Of a stretch of 64,000 bases of DNA, positions 1 through 9,208 are shown in pieces. The DNA lies in assembly GCF_003206695.1 (NCBI RefSeq), contig NZ_PZJN01000003.1:608089-672088 (forward strand), in the 5' to 3' direction. The position numbers and the translations under genes were made by a program. Within the stretch, counting starts at the first letter, position 1; the number at the start of each line of letters is the position of its first letter. Under the pieces are notes generated by a model. It did not search any database. It had not been told where the DNA came from and worked only from the letters and a program-made list of their open reading frames with translations. This DNA comes from Salinicola halophyticus (lineage in GTDB: Bacteria > Pseudomonadota > Gammaproteobacteria > Pseudomonadales > Halomonadaceae).

Positions 1-83
1 GGCGGGCTTCGTCGTTTTCGTCTGCTGGAGGTTCAGTTGGCTCGCTGATTATCGAATGACCGTCCACGACCTTCGAATGCGGC

Positions 84-947
84 TCAGATAGCGCGGCGGC
101 GACTTTCCTCGATATAGGCTGACCGTAAACGGCGCGAGACATCGCCGGGCCGGCCGTCACCGATCATTACCTCATCGATCGCGATGACCGGGGTGACGAA
201 CGAGGACGCCGACGTCACGAAGCACTCTCTGGCACTCTGTGCTTCCGAGACGCTGAAAGCGCGCGCCTCGACATCCAACGATAACGCTGCGGCGATTTCC
301 AGAACGACGGCCCGCGTAATCCCGGGCAGGATGGCGTGCGATAGCTCGCGCGTCACCAGCACGCCGTCGTGCGTCAGTATCCACGCATTGTTGGAGGCCC
401 CTTCCGTCACCATGCAATTTTCGACCAGCCAGGCATCATCGGCGCCGACCGCTTTCGCCGCCATCTTGGCCATCGCCGGATAGAGCAGCTGTACCGTCTT
501 GATGTCACGCCGTGTCCAGCGCCAATCGGGTTGTGTCGCGACGCGAATACCCTCGCTGCCACTGCGGCTATCGACGAGGGCCTTGGCCTGGGTGAACAGC
601 ACCAGCGTCGGCGGCGTTGACGCATCCGGGTAGGCAAAATCACGATCGCCGGCGCTGCCTCGCGTCAGTTGCAGGTAGACCATGCCCTCCTCAAGCGCGT
701 TGCGTCGGATCAGCTCGCGGTGGATCTCCAACAACGTCTCGTCGCTCCACGGCAACGTCATCTCGAGTTCACCGGCCGAGCGCTTTAGCCGCTGCATATG
801 CCCGGAAAAATCGATCAGCTTGCCATCCAGCACCGACGACACTTCGTAGACCCCGTCGGCGAGCAGAAAACCGCGGTCGAAGACCGATACCTTGGCGTCC
901 CGTTCCGCGACGTAATCGCCATTCACGTAAACCGTGCGCTGTGTCAT
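84..947 (-). CDS. dat: D-amino-acid aminotransferase (PLP fold type IV)
   Basis: This 287-residue protein should transfer the amino group of D-amino acids (D-Ala, D-Glu, D-Asp) to a 2-oxo acid using PLP in the cytoplasm. The length is typical of class IV aminotransferases (D-AAT/BCAT/ADCL). The N-terminus has the D-AAT-like stretch VFDRGFLLADGVYEV, and Lys150 in RRDIKTVQLL sits where D-AAT carries its Schiff-base lysine. It is the last gene of a minus-strand D-amino-acid cluster, 86 bp downstream of dgcA. The start is the ATG at 947, followed by MTQRTVYVNG, the usual first beta strand. Branched-chain aminotransferase or aminodeoxychorismate lyase are family alternatives, but the DIK motif and the neighbours favour D-AAT. 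Confidence 0.88.
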   Translation of the reverse strand: MTQRTVYVNGDYVAERDAKVSVFDRGFLLADGVYEVSSVLDGKLIDFSGHMQRLKRSAGELEMTLPWSDETLLEIHRELIRRNALEEGMVYLQLTRGSAGDRDFAYPDASTPPTLVLFTQAKALVDSRSGSEGIRVATQPDWRWTRRDIKTVQLLYPAMAKMAAKAVGADDAWLVENCMVTEGASNNAWILTHDGVLVTRELSHAILPGITRAVVLEIAAALSLDVEARAFSVSEAQSARECFVTSASSFVTPVIAIDEVMIGDGRPGDVSRRLRSAYIEESRRRAI

Positions 948-1033
948 CTCATGCCGTCTCTAGTATCTGTCTTCATGTTCAGGCCGATTGTCGCTGAACC
1001 TCGCGACGCAGAGTGTAACTCCATGACGACTGC

Positions 1034-2014
1034 TCATCCCCACAGAGCGGGCGTTGCCGGGTGCACACCCTCGACGTCGAAACGCATGCCGTGCTCACGA
1101 TCCCGCGCCAGCAACAGCGGTCCGTCAAGATCCACCACCGCTGCCCCCTGCGCGACCAGCAACGCCGGCGCCATCGACAACGACGATCCCACCATGCAAC
1201 CCACCATGATCTCGAAACCCTGGGCCAGCGCCTCCTGCTTGAGCGCCAACGCCTCGGTCAGGCCACCGGTCTTGTCGAGCTTGATATTGATCATGTCGTA
1301 GCGACCCACCAGGTTCGGCAGCGAGCGGCGATCGTGACAAGACTCGTCGGCGCAGACCGGGAGCGGTCGTTCGATCTCCGCCAGCGGCGCGTCGTCTCCA
1401 GCCGGCAGCGGCTGCTCGACCATGCCAATGCCGAGCGCCAGCAGGGTCGGTGCCAGGCGTTGGTAAGCTTCTCGGTCCCATCCCTCGTTGGCGTCGACGA
1501 TGATCCGCGCTTCCGGCGCGCCCTCACGAACCGCCTCGAGGCGTTCGATATCCCCCTCGCCACCCAGTTTCAGCTTGAGCAACGGCCGATCGGCGTGACG
1601 CCTGGCCTTATCGCGCATGACGTCCGGCGTGTCCAGGGATAGCGTAAAGGCCGTGATCTCGGCTCTAGGCTCATCGATGCCGGCAAGCGCCCAGACCGGC
1701 TTGCCGGCAATCTTGGCTTCCAGATCCCAAAACGCACAGTCGAGCGCGTTGCGCGCAGCGCCGGCCGGCAGTCGCGTCTGCAGCTCGAGGCGATCCATAC
1801 CGTTTGCCAAGGCATCGCGCATCGACTCGATCTCGGCGGTGACGCTATCGACCGACTCGCCGTAATGCGCGTAGGGAACGCACTCACCGCGCCCGGCATG
1901 CGTCCCGTCGTTCAACGTCGCGATCACCACACGCGCTTCGGTTCGCGAGCCACGGGAGATGGTGAAGACTTCGGCAAGCGGGAAGACCTGCTCCTCGACG
2001 CTGAGACTCAGCAT
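1034..2014 (-). CDS. dgcA: N-acetyl-D-glutamate racemase DgcA (enolase superfamily)
   Basis: This 326-residue enolase-superfamily enzyme is related to dipeptide epimerases (muconate lactonising subgroup). Visible catalytic and metal-site elements are the KLKLGG lysine motif, IIVDANEGW, CADESCHDR and the second lysine in INIKLDKTGG. The first strand and FTISRGSRTEA are characteristic of DgcA. In the DgcN-DgcA pathway the enzyme interconverts N-acetyl-D-Glu and N-acetyl-L-Glu. The reading frame is open far upstream, but the ATG at 2014 overlaps the dgcN stop by 7 bp, so it is the natural start; the upstream extension is out-of-frame dgcN sequence. L-Ala-D/L-Glu epimerase is the alternative, but adjacency to dgcN argues for the N-acetyl-Glu role. 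Confidence 0.85.
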   Translation of the reverse strand: MLSLSVEEQVFPLAEVFTISRGSRTEARVVIATLNDGTHAGRGECVPYAHYGESVDSVTAEIESMRDALANGMDRLELQTRLPAGAARNALDCAFWDLEAKIAGKPVWALAGIDEPRAEITAFTLSLDTPDVMRDKARRHADRPLLKLKLGGEGDIERLEAVREGAPEARIIVDANEGWDREAYQRLAPTLLALGIGMVEQPLPAGDDAPLAEIERPLPVCADESCHDRRSLPNLVGRYDMINIKLDKTGGLTEALALKQEALAQGFEIMVGCMVGSSLSMAPALLVAQGAAVVDLDGPLLLARDREHGMRFDVEGVHPATPALWG

Positions 2015-3009
2015 GCCAACACCGCCTCCGCCAGCCGATCCGCGCCCTGGCGATAGGGATCGACGCAGGGCAGCCCCATGCGCGTTTCCAGTGCCGCCAG
2101 ATAGCGATCGGCCTCGTCGACCGCCAAGCCGGCAGTATTGACCGAGACACCGACGACCTGGCACACCGGGTTCACCACTTGGGCCAGCGGCAGCGCCGTG
2201 TCGCGCAGTTGTTCGAGCGTCGGCAGTGAGTAATGGGGCAGGCCGCGCATGTGCGTGCGCGTCGGCTCGTGACATAGGATCATCGCATCCGGCTGGCCGC
2301 CGTGGATCAGCGCCAGGGTGACGCCGGAATAGGAAGGGTGAAACAGACTGCCCTGCCCCTCGATGATGTCCCAATGGTCATCGTCGTTATCCGGGGTCAG
2401 CCATTCGATCGAACCGGCCATGAAATCGGCGATGACGGCATCCAGCGGCACGCCTTCACCGGTGATCAGGATGCCGGTCTGACCGGTGGCACGGAAGCTC
2501 GACTTGGCGCCGCGCTCGCGCATGGCGATATCCAGCGCCAGGGCGGTGTACATCTTGCCGATCGAACAATCGGTACCCACGGCCAGGCAACGCTTGCCAC
2601 TGCGCTTCTTGCCGTCGCCGATCGGATACTGAACCTGGGGTACGCGCACATCGATGAGGCGCCCGCCGTACTTCTCCGCCGCCGCCACCAGCTCCGGCTC
2701 ATTACGCAGCAGATTGTGCAGGCCGGAAGCGATATCCATGCCGGCCGCCAAGGCCTCCTTGAGCACGGCGATCCAACTGCGGGAAATCACGCCACCACGA
2801 TTCGCCGCGCCGATCACCAGCGTTCTGGCCCCCTGGGCCACCGCCGCATCGATGTCGAGATCCGGAAGCTTCATATCCGCCTGGCAGCCGGGTAGCCGGT
2901 ACTGCCCCAACGCATACTCCGGGCGCCAGTCACGAATGCCCTGAGCGACCTTGGCAGATAACGGATCGGGCACATCGCCCAGGAACAACAGATAAGGAGT
3001 CTTGAGCAT
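2008..3009 (-). CDS. dgcN: D-glutamate N-acetyltransferase DgcN (DUF1611 family)
   Basis: This 333-residue DUF1611-type protein begins MLKTPYLLFLGDVPDPLSAK. It has a P-loop-like VGTDCSIGKM in the middle and a second conserved part, WLTPDNDDDHWDIIEGQGSL. Family members in D-glutamate catabolism acetylate D-Glu to N-acetyl-D-Glu, which DgcA then racemises. The gene overlaps dgcA by 7 bp, which implies translational coupling, and lies 80 bp downstream of the TRAP large permease. The function is assigned from family knowledge and the paired gene; the sequence alone does not fix the acyl donor. Confidence 0.85.
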   Translation of the reverse strand: MLKTPYLLFLGDVPDPLSAKVAQGIRDWRPEYALGQYRLPGCQADMKLPDLDIDAAVAQGARTLVIGAANRGGVISRSWIAVLKEALAAGMDIASGLHNLLRNEPELVAAAEKYGGRLIDVRVPQVQYPIGDGKKRSGKRCLAVGTDCSIGKMYTALALDIAMRERGAKSSFRATGQTGILITGEGVPLDAVIADFMAGSIEWLTPDNDDDHWDIIEGQGSLFHPSYSGVTLALIHGGQPDAMILCHEPTRTHMRGLPHYSLPTLEQLRDTALPLAQVVNPVCQVVGVSVNTAGLAVDEADRYLAALETRMGLPCVDPYRQGADRLAEAVLAC

Positions 3010-3089
3010 GTTGTCTTGTCTCTGATGAATAGATACCGACGGAGCCTACTCCGCCATGGCGATGCGCCACGACGCGACATTCTGGTCCG

Positions 3090-4406
3090 CTACATCATAC
3101 TCTGCGGCAGCCACAGCGAAATGGCGGGAAACGCCAGCAGCAGTGCCAGGATGAACAGATCGCACGCCACGAATGGCCAGACGCCAGCGAAGACCTCGCT
3201 GATCTTGACGTCCTTTCCCGCGGCGCCGGCCAGGGCAAAGGCGTTGAGCCCGACGGGTGGCGTCACCCCCGCAATCTCGCACATCTTCATCGCAATGATA
3301 CAGAACCAGATCGGCTCGTAGCCAAGTTCCACGACGATGGGGAACACGATCGGCAGCGTCAACGCGAATGCCGCTGCCGGCACCACGACCATGCCCATCA
3401 GGAACCAGATGACCAGAATCAGCCCCAGGACCATCCATGAAGGCACATCCCAGGAGGTCATGAAATTCGTGATCTCGAAGGGAATCCGCGTCAGCCCCAG
3501 AAATCGACTGAAGAACAGTGCCGCCACAATGATGAAGAACAGCGTAGTCGTGATGCCGGCCGACTCCCGCAGCGCCCCGCGCAGCTTGTCGAGCGAGCGT
3601 AGGGGCCCGGTCGCCACGCCCAGGATGATCGCGCCCAGCGCCCCGACCGCACCGGCTTCGGTCGCCGTGAACAGACCACCATAAAGGCCGCCGATAACCA
3701 CGCCGCCCAGCAGCAGGATTTGCCACAGATCGAGAAGTCCGCGTACACGATCCCGCAGCATGATCCGGTGCTCTTCCTCCAGCATCGGCGCGAGCTCGGG
3801 GTTGCGCTTGGCGCGCCAGACGATCGAGATCGCGTAGACCAGCGCGGTCAGCACGCCGGGTACGATGCCGGCAATGAAGAGCTGACCTACCGGCACGCCG
3901 GTGAAGATAGAGAACAGGATGAACATGCCGCTGGGCGGAATCATTGCCGCAAACGAGCCCGCACAGGCGATACTGCCCAGCGCGAAGCGCTTGTCATACT
4001 GATAACGACGCATCTCCGGATAGGCAATTCGCCCGAACACACTAGCCGTTGCCAGAGAAGAGCCGCACACGGTCGAGAACGCGGCGCTACCGAAAGCCGT
4101 CGCAACCGCCAGCGAGCCGGGAATCCTTGCGGTCACGCGATGTAGTCCCTTATAGGCCAGCTCGGCGAAGCCGCTGGCCGCCGCCAGCGCCCCCATCAAG
4201 ACGAACAAAGGCAGCACGGTAAAGGTCGGCGAAGCGATCGCCGTGTACATGGTATCGCCGAGCAGCGAGGTGGCGCTGTACGGGGTCAGAAGCGTGGCGA
4301 TCCCAATGAAAGCGACCAGCAGGAAATTGATGGCCAAAGGAACGCCAAGCACGAGAAGTATCAGCAATGCCGCGACACCGACGACGCCGACTAGCGTGAA
4401 GTCCAT
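3090..4406 (-). CDS. TRAP transporter large permease (DctM family)
   Basis: This 438-residue inner-membrane protein is almost entirely hydrophobic, with about a dozen membrane segments, as expected for DctM subunits (about 430 residues). Recognisable stretches are GTVCGSSLATASVFGRIAYP (residues about 112-131) and IPPSGMFILFSIFTGVPVGQL. It forms the sodium-driven translocation channel with the small permease encoded upstream (57 bp gap) and takes substrate from the periplasmic binding protein. The substrate is inferred from context to be a D-amino acid or an N-acyl/N-carbamoyl derivative, although classical DctM systems carry C4-dicarboxylates. Confidence 0.92.
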   Translation of the reverse strand: MDFTLVGVVGVAALLILLVLGVPLAINFLLVAFIGIATLLTPYSATSLLGDTMYTAIASPTFTVLPLFVLMGALAAASGFAELAYKGLHRVTARIPGSLAVATAFGSAAFSTVCGSSLATASVFGRIAYPEMRRYQYDKRFALGSIACAGSFAAMIPPSGMFILFSIFTGVPVGQLFIAGIVPGVLTALVYAISIVWRAKRNPELAPMLEEEHRIMLRDRVRGLLDLWQILLLGGVVIGGLYGGLFTATEAGAVGALGAIILGVATGPLRSLDKLRGALRESAGITTTLFFIIVAALFFSRFLGLTRIPFEITNFMTSWDVPSWMVLGLILVIWFLMGMVVVPAAAFALTLPIVFPIVVELGYEPIWFCIIAMKMCEIAGVTPPVGLNAFALAGAAGKDVKISEVFAGVWPFVACDLFILALLLAFPAISLWLPQSMM

Positions 4407-4463
4407 GATGATATCCGTAGTAGTAGAAAGTCAGAAACCCAGGAGGCGCAAGCTTCTCGGTCT

Positions 4464-5024
4464 TCACGGACTCTTGAATCGGAATTGGGCCACCAGTCGG
4501 CGACACAGCTGCAGCCCGTAAAGCGCCAGTGCGGCGAACATCACGAACTTGACCGGATAAACCAGGATCGGGCGTGGCCCGGCAATCGCCTGGCGGCTCT
4601 CCCAGGCATTGACCGCGTTGGTCCATACCGCCCACGCCACGATGACCACCGTCACGAGCGAAACCAGCGTGATGAAGCCTGTCAATAGACGCCCCGTGGT
4701 GCCGCTGAGTTTGTCCGTCAGGAACTCGACACGAATATGCGCGTCCCGTTCTTCCGCATGCGACAGGCCGAGATACACCACCGCAATCATCGTGAACATG
4801 GCCAGTTCGGAGACGCCGTAGAGAGGACGCGAAAATCCCCGCGCCACCAGATCGACGATCATGAACAGCACCACCAGGATCAACAGCCAGCCACACAGCT
4901 CAGCCAGGCTCTGATTCAGCCGGGTCATCAGGCGCGGCCTACGCGCCTGACGATTGGCCGATTTCAAACTGGACGGCGTGACCTCGGTAGGCGCCCGAGA
5001 ACCGACGTTCGAGTCGCTATTCAT
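4464..5024 (-). CDS. TRAP transporter small permease (DctQ family)
   Basis: This 186-residue protein has four predicted membrane segments (starting near residues 38, 70, 110 and 150) and the DctQ-type stretch EERDAHIRVEFLTD between the second and third. Its start overlaps the binding-protein stop by 4 bp (ATGA), indicating coupled translation within the TRAP operon. DctQ pairs with DctM in the inner membrane. The N-terminal 35 residues are hydrophilic and poorly conserved, so a slightly later start cannot be excluded. Confidence 0.88.
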   Translation of the reverse strand: MNSDSNVGSRAPTEVTPSSLKSANRQARRPRLMTRLNQSLAELCGWLLILVVLFMIVDLVARGFSRPLYGVSELAMFTMIAVVYLGLSHAEERDAHIRVEFLTDKLSGTTGRLLTGFITLVSLVTVVIVAWAVWTNAVNAWESRQAIAGPRPILVYPVKFVMFAALALYGLQLCRRLVAQFRFKSP

Positions 5025-6106
5025 GAGTCGCCGGCCGCCGAACCGTCATCGATGATCTTTTTCATCTTCTCGATGATTCGCGCGGGGTCCTCGGCGCCGG
5101 CACCCTCGGCGCTCTGGATCCAGGTCTGGCGATTGGTTTCCACTGCCGGTAGCGAAACGAACTTCTCGATATCGTCGGCGGAGGCTGCGGTGACGGTATA
5201 ACCGGCGGCTTCCTGCACCTTGACGATGCGATCGAACTCGTTGGCGTAATACTCGCCGAAGGTCTTCTCCGCCTGCGCCGCGGCCTGCTCGAACCAGCCC
5301 TGCATCTCCGTAGACATCGCGTCCCACTTGCGCTGATTGACGGTGAGGATCATGGGCACCGCCAACCATAAGCGGCGTGACGTCAGGATATTCGGTGCAA
5401 CCTCGTCCATGCCGGTACGGTTGAGGCTGTCGTAATTAGTGAAGACGCCGTCGATGGCACCCGACTGCAGCGACTGATAGGTATCGCTCCAGGGCACCGA
5501 TACCGGCGTTGCACCCAGATCGCCCAGCAAATTGAGCATCCATTGGCTGGATGCGCGCACCCGTTTACCTTGGAAGTCATCAAACGACGTCACGGGTTCG
5601 CGAAAGACGCCGGCATAGGGAAGATAGGGGTAGATATAAATGATGTGTTGGTCCTGCTTGGCGAATTCCTCGCTTAGCTCCGGCACCTGGTCGTAGACGG
5701 CATGGTAGACCGACATGATGTCGGCGTAGTTCTCTGGCCCGGCGGGAAACAGCTGGAAAGCCCCATTCAGCAGCAACTGATTGGGATAGTAATTGATGTT
5801 GATATAACCCATGTCGGCAACACCATTGCTGACACCGCCGAGGATTTCATCGCCCTGCATGACCGAGGCACCCCAGTAAGGCACCACTTCGATCTCGCCG
5901 TTGGAAACCTCGCTCAAGGCATCCAGAAAGCCCTTTTCGGCAGCACCGCGCAGGCCATTCGGTGCAGTATTGGTCGCATAGGTCAGCGTTTCCGCAGCGG
6001 CAACCGCACCAGGCGTGGCAGCCAGGCCGGCTCCGAGGGTCAGGGTGAAGGCGACCGCCGACATGAAACGGCGCCTCGGGAGAGATTGCGGGTTCATCAA
6101 AGGCAT
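5021..6106 (-). CDS. TRAP transporter periplasmic substrate-binding protein (DctP family)
   Basis: This 361-residue protein has a clear signal peptide: MPLMNPQSLPRRRFMSAVAF with RRRFM suggesting Tat export, then a hydrophobic core ending near AAAE. The mature part has the DctP fold, including GKRVRASSQWMLNLLGDLGA and VPWSDTYQSLQSGAIDGVFT, the region holding the arginine and the helix that bind the substrate carboxylate. GAGGTTTTCCC precedes the ATG. It is the first gene of the transporter trio, 143 bp downstream of the deacylase start-to-stop gap. The ligand is not determined by sequence; context suggests D-amino acids or N-acylated forms. Confidence 0.9.
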   Translation of the reverse strand: MPLMNPQSLPRRRFMSAVAFTLTLGAGLAATPGAVAAAETLTYATNTAPNGLRGAAEKGFLDALSEVSNGEIEVVPYWGASVMQGDEILGGVSNGVADMGYININYYPNQLLLNGAFQLFPAGPENYADIMSVYHAVYDQVPELSEEFAKQDQHIIYIYPYLPYAGVFREPVTSFDDFQGKRVRASSQWMLNLLGDLGATPVSVPWSDTYQSLQSGAIDGVFTNYDSLNRTGMDEVAPNILTSRRLWLAVPMILTVNQRKWDAMSTEMQGWFEQAAAQAEKTFGEYYANEFDRIVKVQEAAGYTVTAASADDIEKFVSLPAVETNRQTWIQSAEGAGAEDPARIIEKMKKIIDDGSAAGDS

Positions 6107-6121
6107 GGGAAAACCTCTTTA

Positions 6122-6139
6122 TCGTTGTCGTTGTCGTTG
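6122..6139. repeat. Hexanucleotide repeat (tcgttg) x3
   Basis: Three exact copies of tcgttg lie in the leader just upstream of the TRAP binding-protein gene. A 7-bp inverted repeat (cagctcg/cgagctg, 6146-6166) lies next to it without a T-run. Expansion could change the leader length but not the coding frame. Confidence 0.6.
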
Positions 6140-6249
6140 CCGTCACAGCTCGTCGTCATCGAGCTGTCAGAAAATAATCATCGATGTCACACGCGCCTGT
6201 CTCATACCTTTTTGTCGACGGGCCATAACCTGACGTTAATGATGCAAGG

Positions 6250-7689
6250 TTACTCGATCATTCCTTCTCGCCGCAGAACACGCCCTGCGCGGGTGCGGAC
6301 ATCGCCATCGACCCAGGTTGGTTGCCCGTTGACCATTACCCAGTCGATACCGACCGCAGGCGTCGTCGGCGCGACGAAGCTGGCGCCCTCGCGGATCATC
6401 TCGAAATCGAACAGCGTCAGATCGGCAAACGCGCCCTCGCGGATCAAGCCACGATCGGTCAGCCCGAAACGCGCCGCCGACATCGAGGTCATCTTGCGGA
6501 TTGCCTCCGGCAGGTCGAGCAGCCCCTCGTCACGGCAATAGTGGCCTATGACGCGCGGAAAGCTCCCCCACAGCCGCGGATGCGGATTCGGGTCGCTGGG
6601 TAGCCCGTCGGAGCCGATCATGGTTAGAGGATGCGCCAGCACGCGGCGCACATCCTCCTCATTCATGTTGTGATAAATCGCTCCGGCCGGCATCAGGCGG
6701 CGTGCCGCTTCGGTCAGATCGACCTCCCACTCGGCAGCGATATCGCTCAGCAGACGCCGCCCTTGCTCAGGATGCGGCTTCGACCAGGTAATCAGGATCT
6801 CGAACTCGTCCGAGACCCGCCACAGATCGAGCGTCGTCGAGCAGGCCGAATAGGGGTAACAGTCACAGTTGCAAGGCTGCTCGGCCGCCGCTGCCTCGAG
6901 CTTCTCGATGGCGTGTTCGCTCTTGCCCCAGTTGTCGACGTCGGCGCACTTCAAGTGCGATATCACCAGCGGCACCCCACCATGCCGGGCCGTGTCGAAC
7001 GCCTCATCCATCGCCTCGAACAGCAGCTCGCGCTCGTTGCGCATATGGGTGGTGTAGATTCCCCCCTCTTCGCCGACGACCTCGACCAGCGCTTTTACCT
7101 CACCGGCCGGCGCCTGACGCGCATTGGTATAGGCCAGACCGGTACTGAGGCCGATCGCGCCGGCCCTCAGCGCCGTGCGCAACGATTGGCGCATGGCCAG
7201 TATTTCCTCGTCGCTGGCGGCCCGGTCAAAGCGATCCATCACCCCGGCGCGCAACGTAGTATGCCCGATCAATGCCGCCACGTTGACGGCAGGCGTCGCG
7301 GCTTCCACTGCCGCGGCAAAGGCATCGAACTGCGCAAAGAACGCATCGCTCTCGCCGAGCAGATTCATCGGATCCGGCACCTCGCCGACGATCTTGACCG
7401 GTGAAGCGCTGATACCGCAGTTGCCGACGATCACCGTGGTAATGCCCTGAGTGATCTTGGGCAGCATCTCCGGCTCGCGGATGGCGCAGCTATCGTCATG
7501 GGTATGAACGTCGATGAATCCCGGGGAAAGATACCGCCCTTCTGCTTCGACCACCTGCGCGGCATCAGTCGCGTCCAGATCGCCAATAGCCACGATTCGA
7601 TCTCCGCTCACGCCAACGTCGGCAACGAACGGCTTGCGACCGGTACCATCCAGAACGTGAGCCCGACGGATGATCACATCGAATGTCAT
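6250..7689 (-). CDS. N-acyl-D-amino-acid deacylase (D-aminoacylase)
   Basis: This 479-residue amidohydrolase-superfamily enzyme should hydrolyse N-acyl-D-amino acids to the free D-amino acid plus a carboxylate. Motifs are VDVHTHDDS (metal-binding HxH), VIVGNCGIS with the cysteine typical of D-aminoacylases, TTHMRNE, VISHLK and the late aspartate in MIGSDGLPSDPNPHPRLWG. The reading frame extends to 7722, but AGGAGAACGAT directly before the ATG at 7689 decides the start. It is followed by the TRAP genes and preceded by another amidohydrolase, consistent with supplying free D-amino acids to the Dgc and transaminase steps. Acyl-chain preference is unknown. Confidence 0.88.
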   Translation of the reverse strand: MTFDVIIRRAHVLDGTGRKPFVADVGVSGDRIVAIGDLDATDAAQVVEAEGRYLSPGFIDVHTHDDSCAIREPEMLPKITQGITTVIVGNCGISASPVKIVGEVPDPMNLLGESDAFFAQFDAFAAAVEAATPAVNVAALIGHTTLRAGVMDRFDRAASDEEILAMRQSLRTALRAGAIGLSTGLAYTNARQAPAGEVKALVEVVGEEGGIYTTHMRNERELLFEAMDEAFDTARHGGVPLVISHLKCADVDNWGKSEHAIEKLEAAAAEQPCNCDCYPYSACSTTLDLWRVSDEFEILITWSKPHPEQGRRLLSDIAAEWEVDLTEAARRLMPAGAIYHNMNEEDVRRVLAHPLTMIGSDGLPSDPNPHPRLWGSFPRVIGHYCRDEGLLDLPEAIRKMTSMSAARFGLTDRGLIREGAFADLTLFDFEMIREGASFVAPTTPAVGIDWVMVNGQPTWVDGDVRTRAGRVLRREGMIE

Positions 7690-7726
7690 ATCGTTCTCCT
7701 GATGATGTGGAATGACCGACATCGTG

Positions 7727-9141
7727 TCATTGCGGGCTTTTCAGCATCGTGCCCGGCTGGATGACCAGCGTGTCGAGCCCGGCGGCACGCACCGCAGCCT
7801 CGCCCATCGGCGTAGTAATCAGACGGCCACCGCTGCCGACGACATCGTCGCCATCGAGTAGCCGTTGCCCGTGCGCGTAGGTCAGGACCGGGCGCCGGCG
7901 TTCGAGGTCGAGCACGGTAATATCCGCATCGGCACCAACCCCCAGATGCCCCTTGTCATGCAACCCGAGGATTTTCGCCGGATGGAGACTTGCCTTGCGC
8001 ACGAAGCCCTCGAGACTCAAGGCATCCAGATGCACTAGAGCGAGACCTCGCGCCACGATATCGTTGCGCGGGATCCCGCCGCCGTCGGTGGCCAGGGCAT
8101 CCACCGCATAACGCCCGTCGTCCCGCGTAGCCGTGACCAGCCGCAGACGCGGCTCGGGAGGATTGGCCCGAAAGCTGATGCCGATGTTGGAACCACAGGT
8201 ACGCCAGGCGGCCAGGCCCTCGGACCCGCCCACCAATTCGACGATACCCCCGCGCTCGAGATTGACTAGCGCCCAACCGGCTAGAATCGCTTCGGCCATC
8301 CCCTCGCTGGTGGCCGGATACCCGCCACGCTCGAGCCCGAAAGCCGCCAGCCGACTCCCCGGTACGCCGTCGATACACTCGCCACTGACACCGTTGAAGG
8401 GTGCGAGATAGGACTCCGAGCGGATGTGCGGATGTGCGGATGTGCGGCCAGCAACGCCAACGCCTCCTCGCCCTCGGACACGGCATCACGGATCTGCCCT
8501 CGGCAGTAGCTATTGATATGCGCCAGATGTAGCGGATGGCCCGCACTCAATTCGCATGCCTCGCGCATGCCTTCGATATTGGAACCCGCAGACTGCGTGC
8601 CGGCATGAAAGGCGACGTAAGCGCCACATCCAGCAGCCGCCTCGATGGCACGCGCTGTAGCCTCGGCGGTCAACGGATAATGGCCACCCAGCAGCTTCAG
8701 CCCGATTGCGCCCTGGCTCAGGGCGTGACTCAGGGCTTCGTCGATATCGTCCCGGCCGGGGTCGTCGGAAGCGATGGTGTGTTCCGGCCGCAAGTAATTG
8801 ACGCAGGCGACGCTCAGTCCACAGCCGTGGCGCGCCGCCAGATCGACCACGCCTTCGATGGGCCCCGCCATGTCCAGCGCTGTGGTTACGCCAGCCCTTG
8901 CCAACATTCGATGGCCGCAGCCACCACCCAGAAAGGGTGATAGATGCACGTGCATGTCGACGATACCCGGCATCACCACGAGTCCCGCCAGGTCATGCTC
9001 GCGTCGCGCCTCACCGGCAATGGTCGGCGCCACTTCGGCGATTTTTCCGTTGCGGAGCGCAATATCCCGGATTTCGTGCAATCCGTTGGCAGGATCGACG
9101 ACGGTGCCATTGCGTAGCAGAACGTCATAACGCTCGATCAT
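7727..9141 (-). pseudogene. Amidohydrolase, frameshifted by an 8-bp tandem repeat
   Basis: The gene starts at the ATG at 9141 (MIERYDVLLRNGTVVDPANG, preceded by GAGGTGCGAAC) and shows an amidohydrolase/dihydroorotase-like fold with GIVDMHVHLSPF and AHINSYCRGQ. The frame is lost after ALLAAHPHIR at a run of three 8-bp repeats and terminates at 8281. The C-terminal half continues in another frame to 7727 (LVHLDALSLEGFVRKASLHP, LGVGADADITVLDLE). Removing one repeat unit gives a continuous reading frame of 468 residues. It is either a phase-variable or recently inactivated gene, or an assembly error. Neighbours suggest a substrate such as an N-blocked amino acid, but the exact reaction is unknown. 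Confidence 0.85.
8422..8445. repeat. 8-bp tandem repeat (ggatgtgc) x3 causing a frameshift
   Basis: Three exact contiguous copies of ggatgtgc lie inside the amidohydrolase gene. With two copies the frame reads HPHIRSESYLAPFNGVSGEC and joins the downstream half; with three copies it shifts and terminates. This is the classic slipped-strand geometry. Confidence 0.9.
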
Positions 9142-9208
9142 GTTCGCACCTCGGTGATTGTCGTTATTGTGGTTGTCATCAGGAGAGCGGCTTTCCTCGC
9201 GGTAACCG

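Noticed and set aside
2015-2374. N-terminal extension of dgcA
   Set aside because: The extra 120 residues are dgcN sequence in another frame; the family start at 2014 overlaps the dgcN stop.
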